Shown here: one piece after another, positions 40,983 through 50,952 of the stretch
Layout: the number at the start of each line of letters is the position of its first letter
Position numbering within the stretch: position 1 is the first letter of the stretch
Source of the DNA: Serinibacter arcticus
GTDB lineage: Bacteria; Actinomycetota; Actinomycetes; Actinomycetales; Beutenbergiaceae
DNA: 64,000 nt
Reading direction: 5' to 3'
Assembly (NCBI RefSeq): GCF_004786095.1
Contig: NZ_RHPJ01000003.1
Location: forward strand, 434,001-498,000
Notes under the pieces: generated by a model
Databases searched by the model: none
What the model saw: the letters and a program-made list of their open reading frames with translations, nothing else
What the model was told of the DNA's origin: nothing
Made by a program: the position numbers and the translations under genes

Positions 40983-42256
40983 ACCGACGTGGCGGAAGCG
41001 TCGGTCGGTGCCTCGGCACCGCTCGGCGCGGGGGTGTCCACGTGCACACCCAGCACGAACTCGAGCGCGTGCTCGAACTCCTCGACCCGGCCGTCGGCCG
41101 CGGCGCGGCGGGCGAGCACCGACGGCGTGTGCTGCAGGACGCCCGCGAGGTGACGCAGCGCCTGCTCGACCCGGTCGGCCTCCTCGGGCGAGGCGGAGCG
41201 GCGTCGGGCCCGACGGACCTCGTCGGCCAGGACACCGCCGACGTGACCGCGGAGGGCGACGACGGCGGGGGAGGCGTCCTGCTGCGCCGTGTACTCCGCC
41301 ACGGCGTCGGCGATGAGCGAGGCCGAGATGTCGTCCATCGTCAGGCCGGGCAGCTGCGCGTGCTTGGCGATCGTGGCGAGGTCGAGCAGGTCGACGCCCG
41401 GCAGGGTCCCGACGGCGGGGTCGACGTTGCGCGGCAGCCCCAGGTCGATGACCAGGAGGCGCCGGTCGGTGCGGTCCGTGATCTGGTGGTCGCCGATCGC
41501 GACGCGGCTCGTGCAGGTCAGCACGATGTCCGCGCCCGCGATGCCGTCCTCGAGGTCCGCCACCGCGGCGACGTCGTGCCGCGCGGCGAAGTCCTCGGCG
41601 CGCCCCGAGCTGGAGTACACCGCGACGTCACGGACACCGCGACCGGCGAGCGCGGCCACGGCCGTGCGGGCGTGCGTGCCGGTACCCACCAGCAGCACGC
41701 GGCACGAGCGCAGGTCGGGCAGGTGACCCGCTGCGAGCTCGAGCGCGAGGTGGGTGACGGACGCGTCACCGGAGAGGTTCGAGCGACGGCGGACGTCGCG
41801 CGAGACGTGCATGGCGCGCTGGAAGGCCTGGTCGAGGGCCGCCGTCGTGTGACCGGCCGAGCGCGCGGAGTCGTAGTCGCGGCGCACCTGGCCGGCGATC
41901 TCGGGCTCACCCACCACGAGCGAGTCGAGCCCGCACGCGACGGAGAAGAGGTGACCGACGGCGTCGCCCTCGGTCCGGACCGCGACGGCGGCCGCGAGCA
42001 GCTCGTGCGTGTCGCCGGTACGGGAGGCGAGTGCCGCGACGAGGCGGGCGGTGACGTCGTCGCCGGCACCCTCCTCGACGTCGAGGTAGGCCTCGAGGCG
42101 GTTGCAGGTCGACAGGACGACGGCGCCGGAGACGGCCTCGCCGTCCATCGTGCTGGCGATCAGGTCGGGCGTGGACAGGCCGGCGAACGCGGCCGTCGTC
42201 CGCTCCAGGACGTCGAACCCCGCGGTGGCGTGGGTCAACGACAGGGAGAGGAGCAC
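40979..42256 (-). CDS. hemA: Glutamyl-tRNA reductase
   Basis: A 425-residue enzyme reducing glutamyl-tRNA to glutamate-1-semialdehyde with NADPH, the first committed step of heme synthesis by the C5 route. Active-site Cys in VVLSTCNRLEAYLD, conserved GEPEIAGQVRRDYDSARSAGHT, Rossmann motif VLLVGTGTHARTAVAALAGRG and LGLPRNVDPAVG are visible. GTG at 42256 gives the canonical VLLSLSLTHATAGFDVLER start; an in-frame GTG-type start at 42292 would run into the upstream iron-box-like site. It is divergent from the hemE-to-hemL operon. Confidence 0.95.
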   Translation of the reverse strand: MLLSLSLTHATAGFDVLERTTAAFAGLSTPDLIASTMDGEAVSGAVVLSTCNRLEAYLDVEEGAGDDVTARLVAALASRTGDTHELLAAAVAVRTEGDAVGHLFSVACGLDSLVVGEPEIAGQVRRDYDSARSAGHTTAALDQAFQRAMHVSRDVRRRSNLSGDASVTHLALELAAGHLPDLRSCRVLLVGTGTHARTAVAALAGRGVRDVAVYSSSGRAEDFAARHDVAAVADLEDGIAGADIVLTCTSRVAIGDHQITDRTDRRLLVIDLGLPRNVDPAVGTLPGVDLLDLATIAKHAQLPGLTMDDISASLIADAVAEYTAQQDASPAVVALRGHVGGVLADEVRRARRRSASPEEADRVEQALRHLAGVLQHTPSVLARRAAADGRVEEFEHALEFVLGVHVDTPAPSGAEAPTDASATSV

Positions 42257-42291
42257 CTCGGCATCGTAGGTGACTCGAACGCGCCGTCCCA

Positions 42292-42307
42292 CTAAGGCGA
42301 ACCTCAG
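42292..42307. promoter_or_regulatory. Candidate DtxR/IdeR half-box between hemA and hemE
   Basis: On the minus strand CTGAGGTTCGCCTTAG matches the left part of the DtxR/IdeR consensus TTAGGTTAGCCTAACCTAA well (AGGTT-GCCT), but the right part is poor. Iron control of heme genes is known in actinobacteria; this site is only a candidate. Confidence 0.4.
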
Positions 42308-42398
42308 TAAAACCGCAGGTCAGGGGGAGTTGACGAAGTGTCACGACAACCCGTCACGACATTCACGAGGTGGTCCGCAACGGTGCAAGACTGACGAG

Positions 42399-43526
42399 GT
42401 GCCCCTTGCTCACACCCACCCGATCGTCGACGGACGCACCACCGACGCGCCCCTGGTGCGGGCCTACCGCGGCCAGCTCGCGCAGCACACACCGGTCTGG
42501 TTCATGCGCCAGGCGGGTCGCTCGCTGCCCGAGTACCGCGAGCTGCGCGCCGGCGGCGACATGCTGCAGGCCTGCCTCGACCCGGCCATGGTGACGGAGA
42601 TCACCCTGCAGCCCGTCCGCCGCCACGGCGTCGACGCCGCCATCCTCTTCAGCGACATCGTCATCCCCGTGCTGCTGGCCGGGGTGGACGTCGAGATCGT
42701 TCCCGGACGCGGCCCGGTGTTCGCCTCGCCGGTCCGCACGGCGGCCGACGTCGCCGCGCTGCCGACGCTCGACGGCGAGGCGCTCGCCCCGATCCGCGAG
42801 GCCGTCCGACTGCTGGTGGCCGAGCTCGGCACCACCCCGCTGATCGCGTTCGCGGGTGCTCCGTTCACGCTGGCCTCCTACATGGTCGAGGGTGGGCCGT
42901 CGAAGGACCAGATGCGCGCGCGCACGCTCATGATGTCCGACCCCGAGGCCTGGTCCGCGCTGCTCGCGTGGTGCGCCGGCGTCTCCGGGGCGTTCCTGCG
43001 CGCGCAGGTCGAGGAGGGCGCGAGCGCGGCGCAGGTGTTCGACTCCTGGGTCGGCTCGCTCAGCCGTGACACGTGGCGCACGAGCGTGGCCCACCACACC
43101 GCCCGCACGTTCGGGGCGCTCGACGGCCTCGCCGTCCCCAAGGTGCACTTCGGCCTGGGCTCCGCCTCGATCCTCGACCTCGCGCCCACCCTCGGTGCCG
43201 ACGCCGTCGGCGTCGACTGGCGCACACCACTGGACGAGGCCGCCCGGATCGTGCCGGGCTGGCCGCTCCAGGGCAACGTCGACCCGGCCGTGCTCGGGGC
43301 GCCGTGGGACGTCGTCGAGGCTCACGTGCTCGACGTCCTGCGCCGCGGCCGCTCGGCGCCCGCGCACGTGCTCAACCTCGGTCACGGCGTCCCTCCCGAG
43401 ACCGATCCGACCGTCCTGACCCGCATCGTCGAGCTCGTGCACGCGCAGGGCAGCCCGCTCGAGGCGGCTCCCGTCGCGCGCTCCGCCGCCTCCGCCGACC
43501 CGGCCGCGGGAGGCGCCTCCGCATGA
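42399..43526 (+). CDS. hemE: Uroporphyrinogen decarboxylase
   Basis: A 375-residue enzyme converting uroporphyrinogen III to coproporphyrinogen III. The signatures VWFMRQAGRSLPEYRELR near the N-terminus and IAFAGAPFTLASYMVEGGPSKD, plus FDSWVGSLS and WRTPLDEAARIVPGWPLQGNVDP, are diagnostic. GTG at 42399 is chosen at the conserved N-terminus. It opens the long heme operon and overlaps hemY by 4 bp (ATGA). An Ala-rich tail of about 20 residues is extra to the core. Confidence 0.96.
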   Translation: MPLAHTHPIVDGRTTDAPLVRAYRGQLAQHTPVWFMRQAGRSLPEYRELRAGGDMLQACLDPAMVTEITLQPVRRHGVDAAILFSDIVIPVLLAGVDVEIVPGRGPVFASPVRTAADVAALPTLDGEALAPIREAVRLLVAELGTTPLIAFAGAPFTLASYMVEGGPSKDQMRARTLMMSDPEAWSALLAWCAGVSGAFLRAQVEEGASAAQVFDSWVGSLSRDTWRTSVAHHTARTFGALDGLAVPKVHFGLGSASILDLAPTLGADAVGVDWRTPLDEAARIVPGWPLQGNVDPAVLGAPWDVVEAHVLDVLRRGRSAPAHVLNLGHGVPPETDPTVLTRIVELVHAQGSPLEAAPVARSAASADPAAGGASA

Positions 43527-44872
43527 CCGGCGTCGTCGTGGTGGGCGGGGGTGTGGGTGGCCTGGTGGCCGCCCACGACCTCGCGCGCGCCGGCGCGAGC
43601 GTCACCGTGCTCGAGCGCTCCGACCGCTTCGGCGGACAGCTCGAGGCCGTCGAGCTCGCGGGCCGGACCGTCGACCTCGGGGCCGAGTCGTTCGCCACCC
43701 GGGACGGCGTCGTCGCGGCCCTGCTCGCCGATCTCGACCTGACCGGCGAGGTCGTCGCCCCCCTCGACCGGCCCGCGTGGGTGCACGACGCCGCATCCGG
43801 CCGCGCCTACCCGCTCCCGGCCGCCGGGGTGCTCGGCATTCCCGTCCACCCGCGCCTGGCGCTGCGCGCGCTCGGTGTCCTCGGGGTGGCGCGCGCCGCG
43901 TGCGACGCCGTGCTGCCGCGCACGGGGGTGCCCCCCGGGGCGAGCGTCGGCGACGTCGTCGCCCGCCGGATGGGTGCGCGCGTGCGCGACCGGCTCGTCG
44001 ACCCCGTCGTCCGCGGCGTCTACTCGACCGCGGCGGCCGACCTCGCCCTGACGACGGCGTCGCCCGCCCTCGCGCGCGAGCTCGCCGCGGGCCGCACCCT
44101 GGCCGGCGCGGCCGCCCGGGTCCGCGCGGCCTCGCCCGCCGGCAGCCAGGTCGCGGGGCTCCGCGGCGGGACCACCGTCCTCGTCCGGGCCCTCGTGGCC
44201 GCGATCGCCGCGCACGGCGGCGTGCTGCGGACCGGGGTGGAGGTCACCGGCGTCGACGCCGACGGCGTGAGCACGCGCCGTGCCGACGGCGCCGCCGAGC
44301 ACGTCGCGGCCGACCACGTCGTCGTCGCCGTTCCTGGTCTCCTGTCCCGCGCCACCACCGAGCGCCGCATCACCGTGGTCGCCGCGGCCGTCCGCGCCCC
44401 GGGCCTCGACGCGCACCCCCGCGGCACCGGCGTGCTCGTCGCCCGGAGCGGTTTGCGCGACGGCGCCTCCGCCGGTGCCGACGACGTCGGTGGCGTCGGT
44501 GCCCGGGCGCTCACCCACTCCAGTGCCAAGTGGTCCTGGCTGGCGCCCCGCGACGGCGTGCACCTCGTGCGCCTGTCCTACGACGCCGGTCCGGCCGACG
44601 GCGACGACGGCACCCCGACGCGCGCCCAGGTCACCCACGACGTCCGCGTCCTGACCGGGGTGCGCGACGCGGTCGTCGGAGAGACCGCGACGCGGACCTG
44701 GACGCGCACGATCGCCGTCGACCTCCTCCCCACGACCGGCGCCACCACCGTCCCTGCCACGCTCGTGGGCGAGGCCGCCGGCCGGACCGGTCTGGCCGCC
44801 GTCGTGGCCCACGCGCGCTCCGGCGTCGCCACCCTCCTCACCCGCCCCACCACCCAAGGAGCACCGTCATGA
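43523..44872 (+). CDS. hemY: Coproporphyrinogen III oxidase (CgoX/HemY type)
   Basis: A 449-residue FAD enzyme. The N-terminal dinucleotide motif VVVVGGGVGGLVAAHDLARAG and VTVLERSDRFGGQ, then VDLGAESFATRDG, are typical of HemY; the C-terminal FAD segment is AAGRTGLAAVVAHARSG. In actinobacteria this enzyme oxidises coproporphyrinogen III to coproporphyrin III. The start ATGA overlaps the hemE stop, and its own stop overlaps the hemQ start. The protein is a little shorter than Bacillus HemY and unusually Ala/Val-rich. Confidence 0.93.
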   Translation: MTGVVVVGGGVGGLVAAHDLARAGASVTVLERSDRFGGQLEAVELAGRTVDLGAESFATRDGVVAALLADLDLTGEVVAPLDRPAWVHDAASGRAYPLPAAGVLGIPVHPRLALRALGVLGVARAACDAVLPRTGVPPGASVGDVVARRMGARVRDRLVDPVVRGVYSTAAADLALTTASPALARELAAGRTLAGAAARVRAASPAGSQVAGLRGGTTVLVRALVAAIAAHGGVLRTGVEVTGVDADGVSTRRADGAAEHVAADHVVVAVPGLLSRATTERRITVVAAAVRAPGLDAHPRGTGVLVARSGLRDGASAGADDVGGVGARALTHSSAKWSWLAPRDGVHLVRLSYDAGPADGDDGTPTRAQVTHDVRVLTGVRDAVVGETATRTWTRTIAVDLLPTTGATTVPATLVGEAAGRTGLAAVVAHARSGVATLLTRPTTQGAPS

Positions 44873-45522
44873 CCACCGAACGTCTCGGCTACGCGCTGTG
44901 GGCGGTCTTCCGCCGCGACGGCGCCCACCCGGTCGCCGACGGCCTCGCCGGCGCGGCGCAGGAGATGGCCGACCTGGGTGTCGACCTGCGCGGGATCTAC
45001 GACGTCTCCGGGCTGCGCTCGGACGCCGACCTCATGGTCTGGCTGACCGGCGAGGAGCCGGCCGCGATCCAGCGCGCGTTCCGCGTGCTGCGCCGGCTCG
45101 AGCCGTTCGCGTCGATGCCCGGCACGTGGAACGCGCTCGGCGTGCACCGCGAGGCCGAGTTCACCGCCAACCACTCGCCCGCGTACATGAAGGGTCTGCC
45201 GCCGCGCCCGTGGCTCACGGTCTACCCGTTCGTGCGCAGCTACGAGTGGTACGTGCTGCCCGAGGAGGAGCGCCGCGCGATGCTGGGCCAGCACGGCCGC
45301 TCGGGCGGCGCCTATCCGCAGGTGCAGACCAACACCGTCGCGAGCTTCGCGCTCGGCGACTACGAGTGGCTGCTGGCGCTGGAGTCCGACGAGCTCGTCG
45401 ACCTCGTCGACCTCATGCGCCACCTGCGCGCCACCGATGCGCGGATGCACGTCCGCGAGGAGATCCCGTTCTTCACGGGACGACTGCTGAGCACCGACGA
45501 GATCGCGGAGGTCGTGTCATGA
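44869..45522 (+). CDS. hemQ: Coproheme decarboxylase (HemQ/ChdC)
   Basis: A 217-residue chlorite dismutase-fold protein that converts iron-coproporphyrin III to heme b with peroxide, the last step of the coproporphyrin route. GYALWAVFRRDG at the start, DLMVWLTGEEPAAIQ, NHSPAYMKGLPPRPWLTVYPFVRSYEWYVLP and FALGDYEWLLALESDEL are the actinobacterial ChdC segments. RBS AAGGAG lies within the end of hemY and the start overlaps its stop by 4 bp. Its presence next to ferrochelatase confirms the coproporphyrin-dependent pathway. Confidence 0.95.
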   Translation: MTTERLGYALWAVFRRDGAHPVADGLAGAAQEMADLGVDLRGIYDVSGLRSDADLMVWLTGEEPAAIQRAFRVLRRLEPFASMPGTWNALGVHREAEFTANHSPAYMKGLPPRPWLTVYPFVRSYEWYVLPEEERRAMLGQHGRSGGAYPQVQTNTVASFALGDYEWLLALESDELVDLVDLMRHLRATDARMHVREEIPFFTGRLLSTDEIAEVVS

Positions 45523-46706
45523 GCACGCCGACCAGCACCACCACCGAGCCCGGCACCCCCGCCGTGCTGTTCGCCTCGCCCGCCGCGTCGAGCGGCCCGG
45601 AGCACGTCACGACGCCGACCGCCTACGACGGCATCCTGCTCGCCGGCTTCGGCGGACCCGAGGGCCAGGACGACGTCATCCCGTTCCTGCGCAACGTCAC
45701 GCGGGGACGCGGCATCCCGGACGAGCGCCTGGAGGAGGTGGCGCACCACTACCGCCACTTCGGCGGCGTCAGCCCGATCAACCAGCACAACCGCGAGCTC
45801 AAGGCCGCGCTCGAGGCCGAGCTCGCCGCGCGCGACATCGACCTGCCGGTCTACTGGGGCAACCGCAACTGGGCGCCCTACCTGGAGGAGGCCGTGACGG
45901 AGGCCGCGGCGGCCGGGGACACGACGCTCGTCGCGATCGCCACGAGCGCGTACTCCAGCTTCTCCTCGTGCCGGCAGTACCGCGAGGACTTCGCGCGCGT
46001 GCTGACCGAGACGGGTCTCGGCGGCACCGTGACGATCGACAAGGTGCGGCCGTTCTTCGACCACCCCGGCTTCGTGCAGACGTTCATCACGGGCGTCCGC
46101 GACGCGGTCACCACGCTCACGGGCGACGGCATCCCCGCCGAGGCCATCCGCGTCCTGTTCTCCACCCACAGCGTGCCGACGGCGGACGCGACCCGCTCCG
46201 GCCCCTCCTACCTCGAGCTCGGCGAGGGCGGCGCGTACGAGGCGCAGCACCTCGCCGTCGCCGAGGTCGTGATGGCCGCGCAGGAGCAGGAGGTCGCGTG
46301 GAACCTCGTCTACCAGTCGCGCTCCGGGCCGCCGTCGCAGCCGTGGCTCGAGCCCGACATCAACGACATGATCGAGACGCTGCCGGGCGAGGGCGTCCAG
46401 GCCGTCGTGATCGTTCCGCTCGGGTTCGTGAGCGACCACATGGAGGTCATGTGGGACCTGGACGAGGAGGCCACGGAGACGGCCGCCGAGCACGGGCTGC
46501 GATCGATCCGCACACCCACGCCCGGCATCGACCCGGCCTACGTCACGGGCCTCGTCGACCTCGTGCTGGAGCGCGTCAACGCCACCCCGAAGGACGAGCG
46601 CCCGGCGCTGACGGCGCTCGGCCCGTGGTTCGACGTGTGCCGCCCCGGGTGCTGCGAGAACATCCGCGCGGGCTTCAAGCCGGCGGCCTCCGGTCTCCTT
46701 CCGTGA
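45519..46706 (+). CDS. hemH: Coproporphyrin ferrochelatase
   Basis: A 395-residue ferrochelatase inserting Fe(II) into coproporphyrin III. After a 35-residue extension come GILLAGFGGPEGQDDVIPFLRNV, HFGGVSPINQ, AIATSAYSSFSSCRQYRED and LFSTHSVPTADA (catalytic His). The C-terminus ends GPWFDVCRPGCCENIRAG, a Cys cluster that together with an internal Cys could hold the [2Fe-2S] centre reported in several actinobacterial ferrochelatases (inference). ATGA overlap with hemQ, GTGA overlap with hemC. Confidence 0.95.
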   Translation: MSTPTSTTTEPGTPAVLFASPAASSGPEHVTTPTAYDGILLAGFGGPEGQDDVIPFLRNVTRGRGIPDERLEEVAHHYRHFGGVSPINQHNRELKAALEAELAARDIDLPVYWGNRNWAPYLEEAVTEAAAAGDTTLVAIATSAYSSFSSCRQYREDFARVLTETGLGGTVTIDKVRPFFDHPGFVQTFITGVRDAVTTLTGDGIPAEAIRVLFSTHSVPTADATRSGPSYLELGEGGAYEAQHLAVAEVVMAAQEQEVAWNLVYQSRSGPPSQPWLEPDINDMIETLPGEGVQAVVIVPLGFVSDHMEVMWDLDEEATETAAEHGLRSIRTPTPGIDPAYVTGLVDLVLERVNATPKDERPALTALGPWFDVCRPGCCENIRAGFKPAASGLLP

Positions 46707-47650
46707 CGGCGCCGCTGCGGATCGGGACGCGGGCGAGCGCCCTCGCGCTGGCCCAGACGACCGCGTGGGCCGAGTCGCTCGGACTGCCCGAGGGCGGGTA
46801 CGAGCTCGTCCGCATCACGTCCGAGGGCGACCGCAGCTCGGCGTCGCTCGCGACGCTCGGCGGCACCGGGGTGTTCGTCTCCGCGCTGCGCGACGCGCTG
46901 CTGGACGGCCGCGTCGACGCGATCGTGCACTCGTTCAAGGACCTGCCGACGGCGCCCGCCCCCGGGATCGACGTCGTCGCGGTGCCGCCCCGCGAGGACG
47001 CGCGCGACGCGCTCGTCGCCGCCGGCGGGCTGCGCCTGGAGGGGCTGCCCGAGGGTGCCGCGGTCGGCACGGGGTCGCCGCGCCGACGCGCGCAGCTGCG
47101 CCGCCGTCGTCCCGACCTCGAGGTCGTCGACATCCGCGGCAACGTGGACACGCGCCTGGGCCGCGTGCTCGACCCGACGGTCGAGGAGCACCGGCGCCTG
47201 GACGCCGTCGTGCTGGCCGCGGCCGGTCTGGCCCGCCTCGGGCGCGAGGCCGTCGTGACCGAGCACCTGGAGCTGAGCGACTGGCCGTCGGCCCCGGCGC
47301 AGGGCGCCCTCGCCGTCGAGATGCGCAGCGACGCGGACGCCGAGCAGCGCGCGGCGGTCGCCCTGACCGACGACGCCGACGCCCGCCTCGCCGCCGATCT
47401 CGAGCGCGAGGTGCTGCGCATCCTGGAGGCCGGCTGCGCCGCGCCGCTCGGCGTCACCGCGGTGGTGGACGACGGCGCGGGCACGGTGAGCGTCCGCGCG
47501 AGCGTGTACGCGCTGGACGGTTCCGACGAGGTCACGGTGACCGCGAGTGCCGACCGCCCCGAGGCGGGCGGTCTGGGCGAGCGGATCGCGCGCGACCTGC
47601 TCGCCGCCGGTGCCGCCGAGCTCGCCCCGCTGGGGGCCGCGCGCGGATGA
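46703..47650 (+). CDS. hemC: Hydroxymethylbilane synthase (porphobilinogen deaminase)
   Basis: A 315-residue enzyme polymerising four porphobilinogens to hydroxymethylbilane. [28 protein letters not shown] (catalytic Asp/Lys region), [22 protein letters not shown] and the dipyrromethane-cofactor Cys in [12 protein letters not shown] are present. GTGA start overlaps the hemH stop. Confidence 0.96.
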   Translation: MTAPLRIGTRASALALAQTTAWAESLGLPEGGYELVRITSEGDRSSASLATLGGTGVFVSALRDALLDGRVDAIVHSFKDLPTAPAPGIDVVAVPPREDARDALVAAGGLRLEGLPEGAAVGTGSPRRRAQLRRRRPDLEVVDIRGNVDTRLGRVLDPTVEEHRRLDAVVLAAAGLARLGREAVVTEHLELSDWPSAPAQGALAVEMRSDADAEQRAAVALTDDADARLAADLEREVLRILEAGCAAPLGVTAVVDDGAGTVSVRASVYALDGSDEVTVTASADRPEAGGLGERIARDLLAAGAAELAPLGAARG

Positions 47651-48531
47651 CCGCCACGTCCGGGCACGACCCCGCGCAGGCCTCCGAGCCCGACGCCGAG
47701 CCGGGCCCTGCGCCGACGCTCGCCGGGCGCACGGTCCTGGTGCCTCGCGGCGGGTCGCGCGGGGCCGCCTGGGCGCACGAGGTCGAGGCCCGTGGCGGCC
47801 GAGCGGTGCTCGCACCGCTGGTGGAGATCGTCGGCCCGGTCGACGACGCCCCGCTGCGCTCCGCCGTCGCGGAGCTCACCGGGGGCGTGTTCGCGTGGGT
47901 CGCGCTGACCAGCGTCAACGCGGTGCACGCGCTCACGGCGCTCGACGCGCGGCTGGGGGGCGCGCGCGTCGCGGTCGTGGGGGAGGAGACCGGTCGGGCC
48001 GCTCGCACCGCCGGGTGGCAGGTGGACCTCCTGCCCGAGCGCCGGACCGCGGCCGGTCTCGTCGAGGCGTGGCGCGACGACGTCGGCCCGCCCCCGATCG
48101 ACGGCTCCGCGACGGGCTCGAGGCGCGTGCTGCTGCCGCTCTCGGTCCAGGCCGGCGACACGCTGGCGGCGGGGCTCGTCGCGCTCGGCTGGGACCCCGT
48201 CCGCGTGGACGCCTACGACGTCGCGCCCGTCCCCCCCGGGCGCGCGGTGGTCGACGCCGTCGCCGCGGGCGAGATCGACGCCGTCATCGTGACGTCGGGG
48301 TCGGTCGCGCGCCGCGTGGCCGAGGTGTTCGGGCCGCTGCCCGACGGCGTGGCGATCGCCTGCATCGGCGAACCCAGCGCGCAGGCCGCGCGCGCGGCGG
48401 GGCTGCGCGTCGCCGTCGTCGCGACGAGGAGCACCGGCGCGGGCACGGTCGACGCGCTCGCGCAGCACTACGGCCCGCATCGAGACATCCGGACCAGCCT
48501 GACCACCCACGACCGGGAGGACCCGACGTGA
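47647..48531 (+). CDS. hemD: Uroporphyrinogen-III synthase
   Basis: A 294-residue HemD-domain protein that closes hydroxymethylbilane with ring D inversion. The two-domain fold is seen from RTVLVPRGG...[23 protein letters not shown] and the second-domain [36 protein letters not shown] is typical. Sequence of this family is poorly conserved, so position between hemC and hemB supports the call. Overlaps by 4 bp at both ends. Confidence 0.92.
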   Translation: MTATSGHDPAQASEPDAEPGPAPTLAGRTVLVPRGGSRGAAWAHEVEARGGRAVLAPLVEIVGPVDDAPLRSAVAELTGGVFAWVALTSVNAVHALTALDARLGGARVAVVGEETGRAARTAGWQVDLLPERRTAAGLVEAWRDDVGPPPIDGSATGSRRVLLPLSVQAGDTLAAGLVALGWDPVRVDAYDVAPVPPGRAVVDAVAAGEIDAVIVTSGSVARRVAEVFGPLPDGVAIACIGEPSAQAARAAGLRVAVVATRSTGAGTVDALAQHYGPHRDIRTSLTTHDREDPT

Positions 48532-49550
48532 GCACCACCCCGCACCTGTCCAGCAGCCCGTCCGCCGGCACGCCGCTGGCCGGACCGATCCTGCGACCCC
48601 GCCGCCTGCGCTCCAGCCGCGCCATGCGTGAGCTGACGCGCGAGACCCGCCTGCACCCGCGGCAGCTGGTGCTGCCGATGTTCGTGCGCGAGGGCGCCGT
48701 CGAGGCCGTGCCGATCGGGTCGATGCCCGGCGTCGTGCAGCACGGCACCGACAGCTTCCGCCGCGCCCTCACCGAGGCGGCCGAGGCCGGGATCGGCGGC
48801 GTCATGCTGTTCGGCGTCCCGACCACCAAGGACGCCCGAGGCTCCGGTGCCGACGACCCCGACGGCGTCCTCAACGCCGCCACCCGGATCGCCGTGGCGG
48901 AGGTCGGGGACGCCCTCGTCGTGCAGACCGACCTGTGCCTGGACGAGTTCACCGACCACGGCCACTGCGGCGTGCTGGACGCGCGCGGCGCCGTCGACAA
49001 CGACGCCACCCTCACCCGGTACGCCTCGATGGCGATCGCCCAGGCCGAGGCGGGCTCGGCGCTGCTGGGGCTGTCCGGGATGATGGACGGCCAGGTCGAG
49101 GCCGTCCGCACCGCGCTCGACGACGCCGGTCACACCGGTACCGCCGTCCTCGCCTACAGCGGCAAGTACGCGTCGGCCTACTACGGCCCGTTCCGCGAGG
49201 CCGTGGACTCCTCCCTGCAGGGCGACCGACGGACCTACCAGCTCGACCCGGGCAACGGCCGCGAGGGGGTGCGCGAGGCGGAGATCGACGTGGCCGAGGG
49301 CGCCGACGTCGTGATGGTCAAGCCGGCGGGTTCGTACCTCGACGTGCTCGCCGCGGTGGCCGCGTCCTCGCCCGTCCCGGTCTGGGCCTACCAGGTCAGC
49401 GGCGAGTACTCGATGATCGAGGCCGCCGCCGCGAACGGCTGGATCGATCGCGAGCGCGCGATCGAGGAGTCCCTGCTGTCCATCCGCCGCGCCGGCGCCG
49501 ACGCGGTCCTGACCTACTTCGCCACGGAGGTGGCCGCATGGCTGCGCTGA
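48528..49550 (+). CDS. hemB: Delta-aminolevulinic acid dehydratase
   Basis: A 340-residue enzyme condensing two 5-aminolevulinates to porphobilinogen. It shows [24 protein letters not shown], metal-site region [16 protein letters not shown], first Schiff-base Lys [17 protein letters not shown] and second [14 protein letters not shown] start overlaps the hemD stop by 4 bp; the last 13 bp overlap hemL. Confidence 0.97.
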   Translation: MSTTPHLSSSPSAGTPLAGPILRPRRLRSSRAMRELTRETRLHPRQLVLPMFVREGAVEAVPIGSMPGVVQHGTDSFRRALTEAAEAGIGGVMLFGVPTTKDARGSGADDPDGVLNAATRIAVAEVGDALVVQTDLCLDEFTDHGHCGVLDARGAVDNDATLTRYASMAIAQAEAGSALLGLSGMMDGQVEAVRTALDDAGHTGTAVLAYSGKYASAYYGPFREAVDSSLQGDRRTYQLDPGNGREGVREAEIDVAEGADVVMVKPAGSYLDVLAAVAASSPVPVWAYQVSGEYSMIEAAAANGWIDRERAIEESLLSIRRAGADAVLTYFATEVAAWLR

Positions 49551-50947
49551 CCGACCCGAGCTCGAACCCCGGTACGACCCCCGCCACCACGAACGAGGCC
49601 GAGTTCGACGCCTCGCGCGCCGTCATCCCCGGCGGGGTCAACTCACCCGTCCGTGCGTACGGCTCCGTCGGCGGCACCCCGCGGTTCTACGCGAGCGCGA
49701 GCGGCCCGCACGTCACCGACGTGACGGGTCGGCGCTACGTCGACCTCGTGTGCTCGTGGGGTCCGGCGCTGCTCGGGCACGCCCATCCCGAGGTCGTCGC
49801 CGCGGTCCAGGAGGCGGCGACGCGCGGGCTGTCGTTCGGCGCCCCGACGCACGGTGAGACCGAGCTGGCCGAGACCGTGCTCTCCCGGCTCGAGGTCGAC
49901 GGCCGTCGCGCGATCGAGCGTTTGCGCCTGGTCTCGACCGGGACCGAGGCGACGATGACGGCGATCCGGCTCGCGCGCGGCGCGACCGACCGGCCGCTGA
50001 TCATCAAGTTCGCCGGGCACTACCACGGCCACTCCGACGGCCTGCTGGCGGAGGCGGGCTCCGGCGTCGCGACGCAGGGGCTGCCGGGGTCGGCCGGGAT
50101 TCCCGCCGACGTCGCCGCGCAGACGCTCGTCCTGCCGTACAACGACCTCGACGCGATCGACGCCGCCTTCGCGGCCCACCCGGGCCGGATCGCCGCCATC
50201 ATCACCGAGGCGGCCGGCGCGAACGCCGGGGTGCTGCGGCCCGATCCCGGCCTCAACGCCGCGCTCGCGGCCCGCGCGCACGCCCACGGCGCACTGCTCA
50301 TCCTCGACGAGGTGCTCACGGGATTCCGTGTCGGTCCCGCCGGGTGGTGGGGGCGCGAGGCGGCCGGTCTGGAGGGTGGACCGAGCGGCGGGTCGACCGG
50401 CAGCACCTGGACGCCGGACCTCGTCGCGTTCGGCAAGGTCATCGGCGGCGGCATGCCGCTGGCGGCGATCGGCGGTCGGCGCGACGTCATGGAGCTGCTG
50501 GCGCCGCTCGGGCCGGTCTACCAGGCGGGCACGCTGAGCGGGAACCCGCTGGCGGTGGCCGCGGGTCTCGCGACGCTGCGACTGGCCGACGAGGCCGTGT
50601 ACCGGCGCGTGGACGAGGCGTCGGCGGCGGTGTCCGACGGCGTCGCCGCGGCCTTCTCCGAGCTCGGCCACCCGGTCACGATCTCCCGCGCGGGGAGCTT
50701 GTTCTCGCTCGCGTTCCGGGACGGCGCCGTGCGCGACTACGACGACGCCAAGGCCCAGGAGGGGTGGCGCTACCGCGCCTTCTTCGCCTCGATGCTCGGG
50801 CAGGGCGTCGCGCTGCCGCCGAGCGTGTACGAGGCGTGGTTCCTGTCGGCGGCGCACGACGAGGCGGCGGTCGACCAGATCCTGGCGGCCCTGCCGGTTG
50901 CGGCGCGTGCCGCCGTCGAGGCGACGCCGCCCCCGCACCATCCCTGA
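49538..50947 (+). CDS. hemL: Glutamate-1-semialdehyde 2,1-aminomutase
   Basis: A 469-residue PLP enzyme converting glutamate-1-semialdehyde to 5-aminolevulinate. [47 protein letters not shown] and the PLP lysine in [14 protein letters not shown] (residue 300) are diagnostic. A Gly/Ser-rich insertion ([13 protein letters not shown], about 278-290) sits just before the active-site segment, where most homologues are short. It is the last gene of the heme operon and overlaps hemB by 13 bp. A repeat array with inverted halves follows. Confidence 0.96.
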   Translation: MAALTDPSSNPGTTPATTNEAEFDASRAVIPGGVNSPVRAYGSVGGTPRFYASASGPHVTDVTGRRYVDLVCSWGPALLGHAHPEVVAAVQEAATRGLSFGAPTHGETELAETVLSRLEVDGRRAIERLRLVSTGTEATMTAIRLARGATDRPLIIKFAGHYHGHSDGLLAEAGSGVATQGLPGSAGIPADVAAQTLVLPYNDLDAIDAAFAAHPGRIAAIITEAAGANAGVLRPDPGLNAALAARAHAHGALLILDEVLTGFRVGPAGWWGREAAGLEGGPSGGSTGSTWTPDLVAFGKVIGGGMPLAAIGGRRDVMELLAPLGPVYQAGTLSGNPLAVAAGLATLRLADEAVYRRVDEASAAVSDGVAAAFSELGHPVTISRAGSLFSLAFRDGAVRDYDDAKAQEGWRYRAFFASMLGQGVALPPSVYEAWFLSAAHDEAAVDQILAALPVAARAAVEATPPPHHP

Positions 50948-50952
50948 CCATC

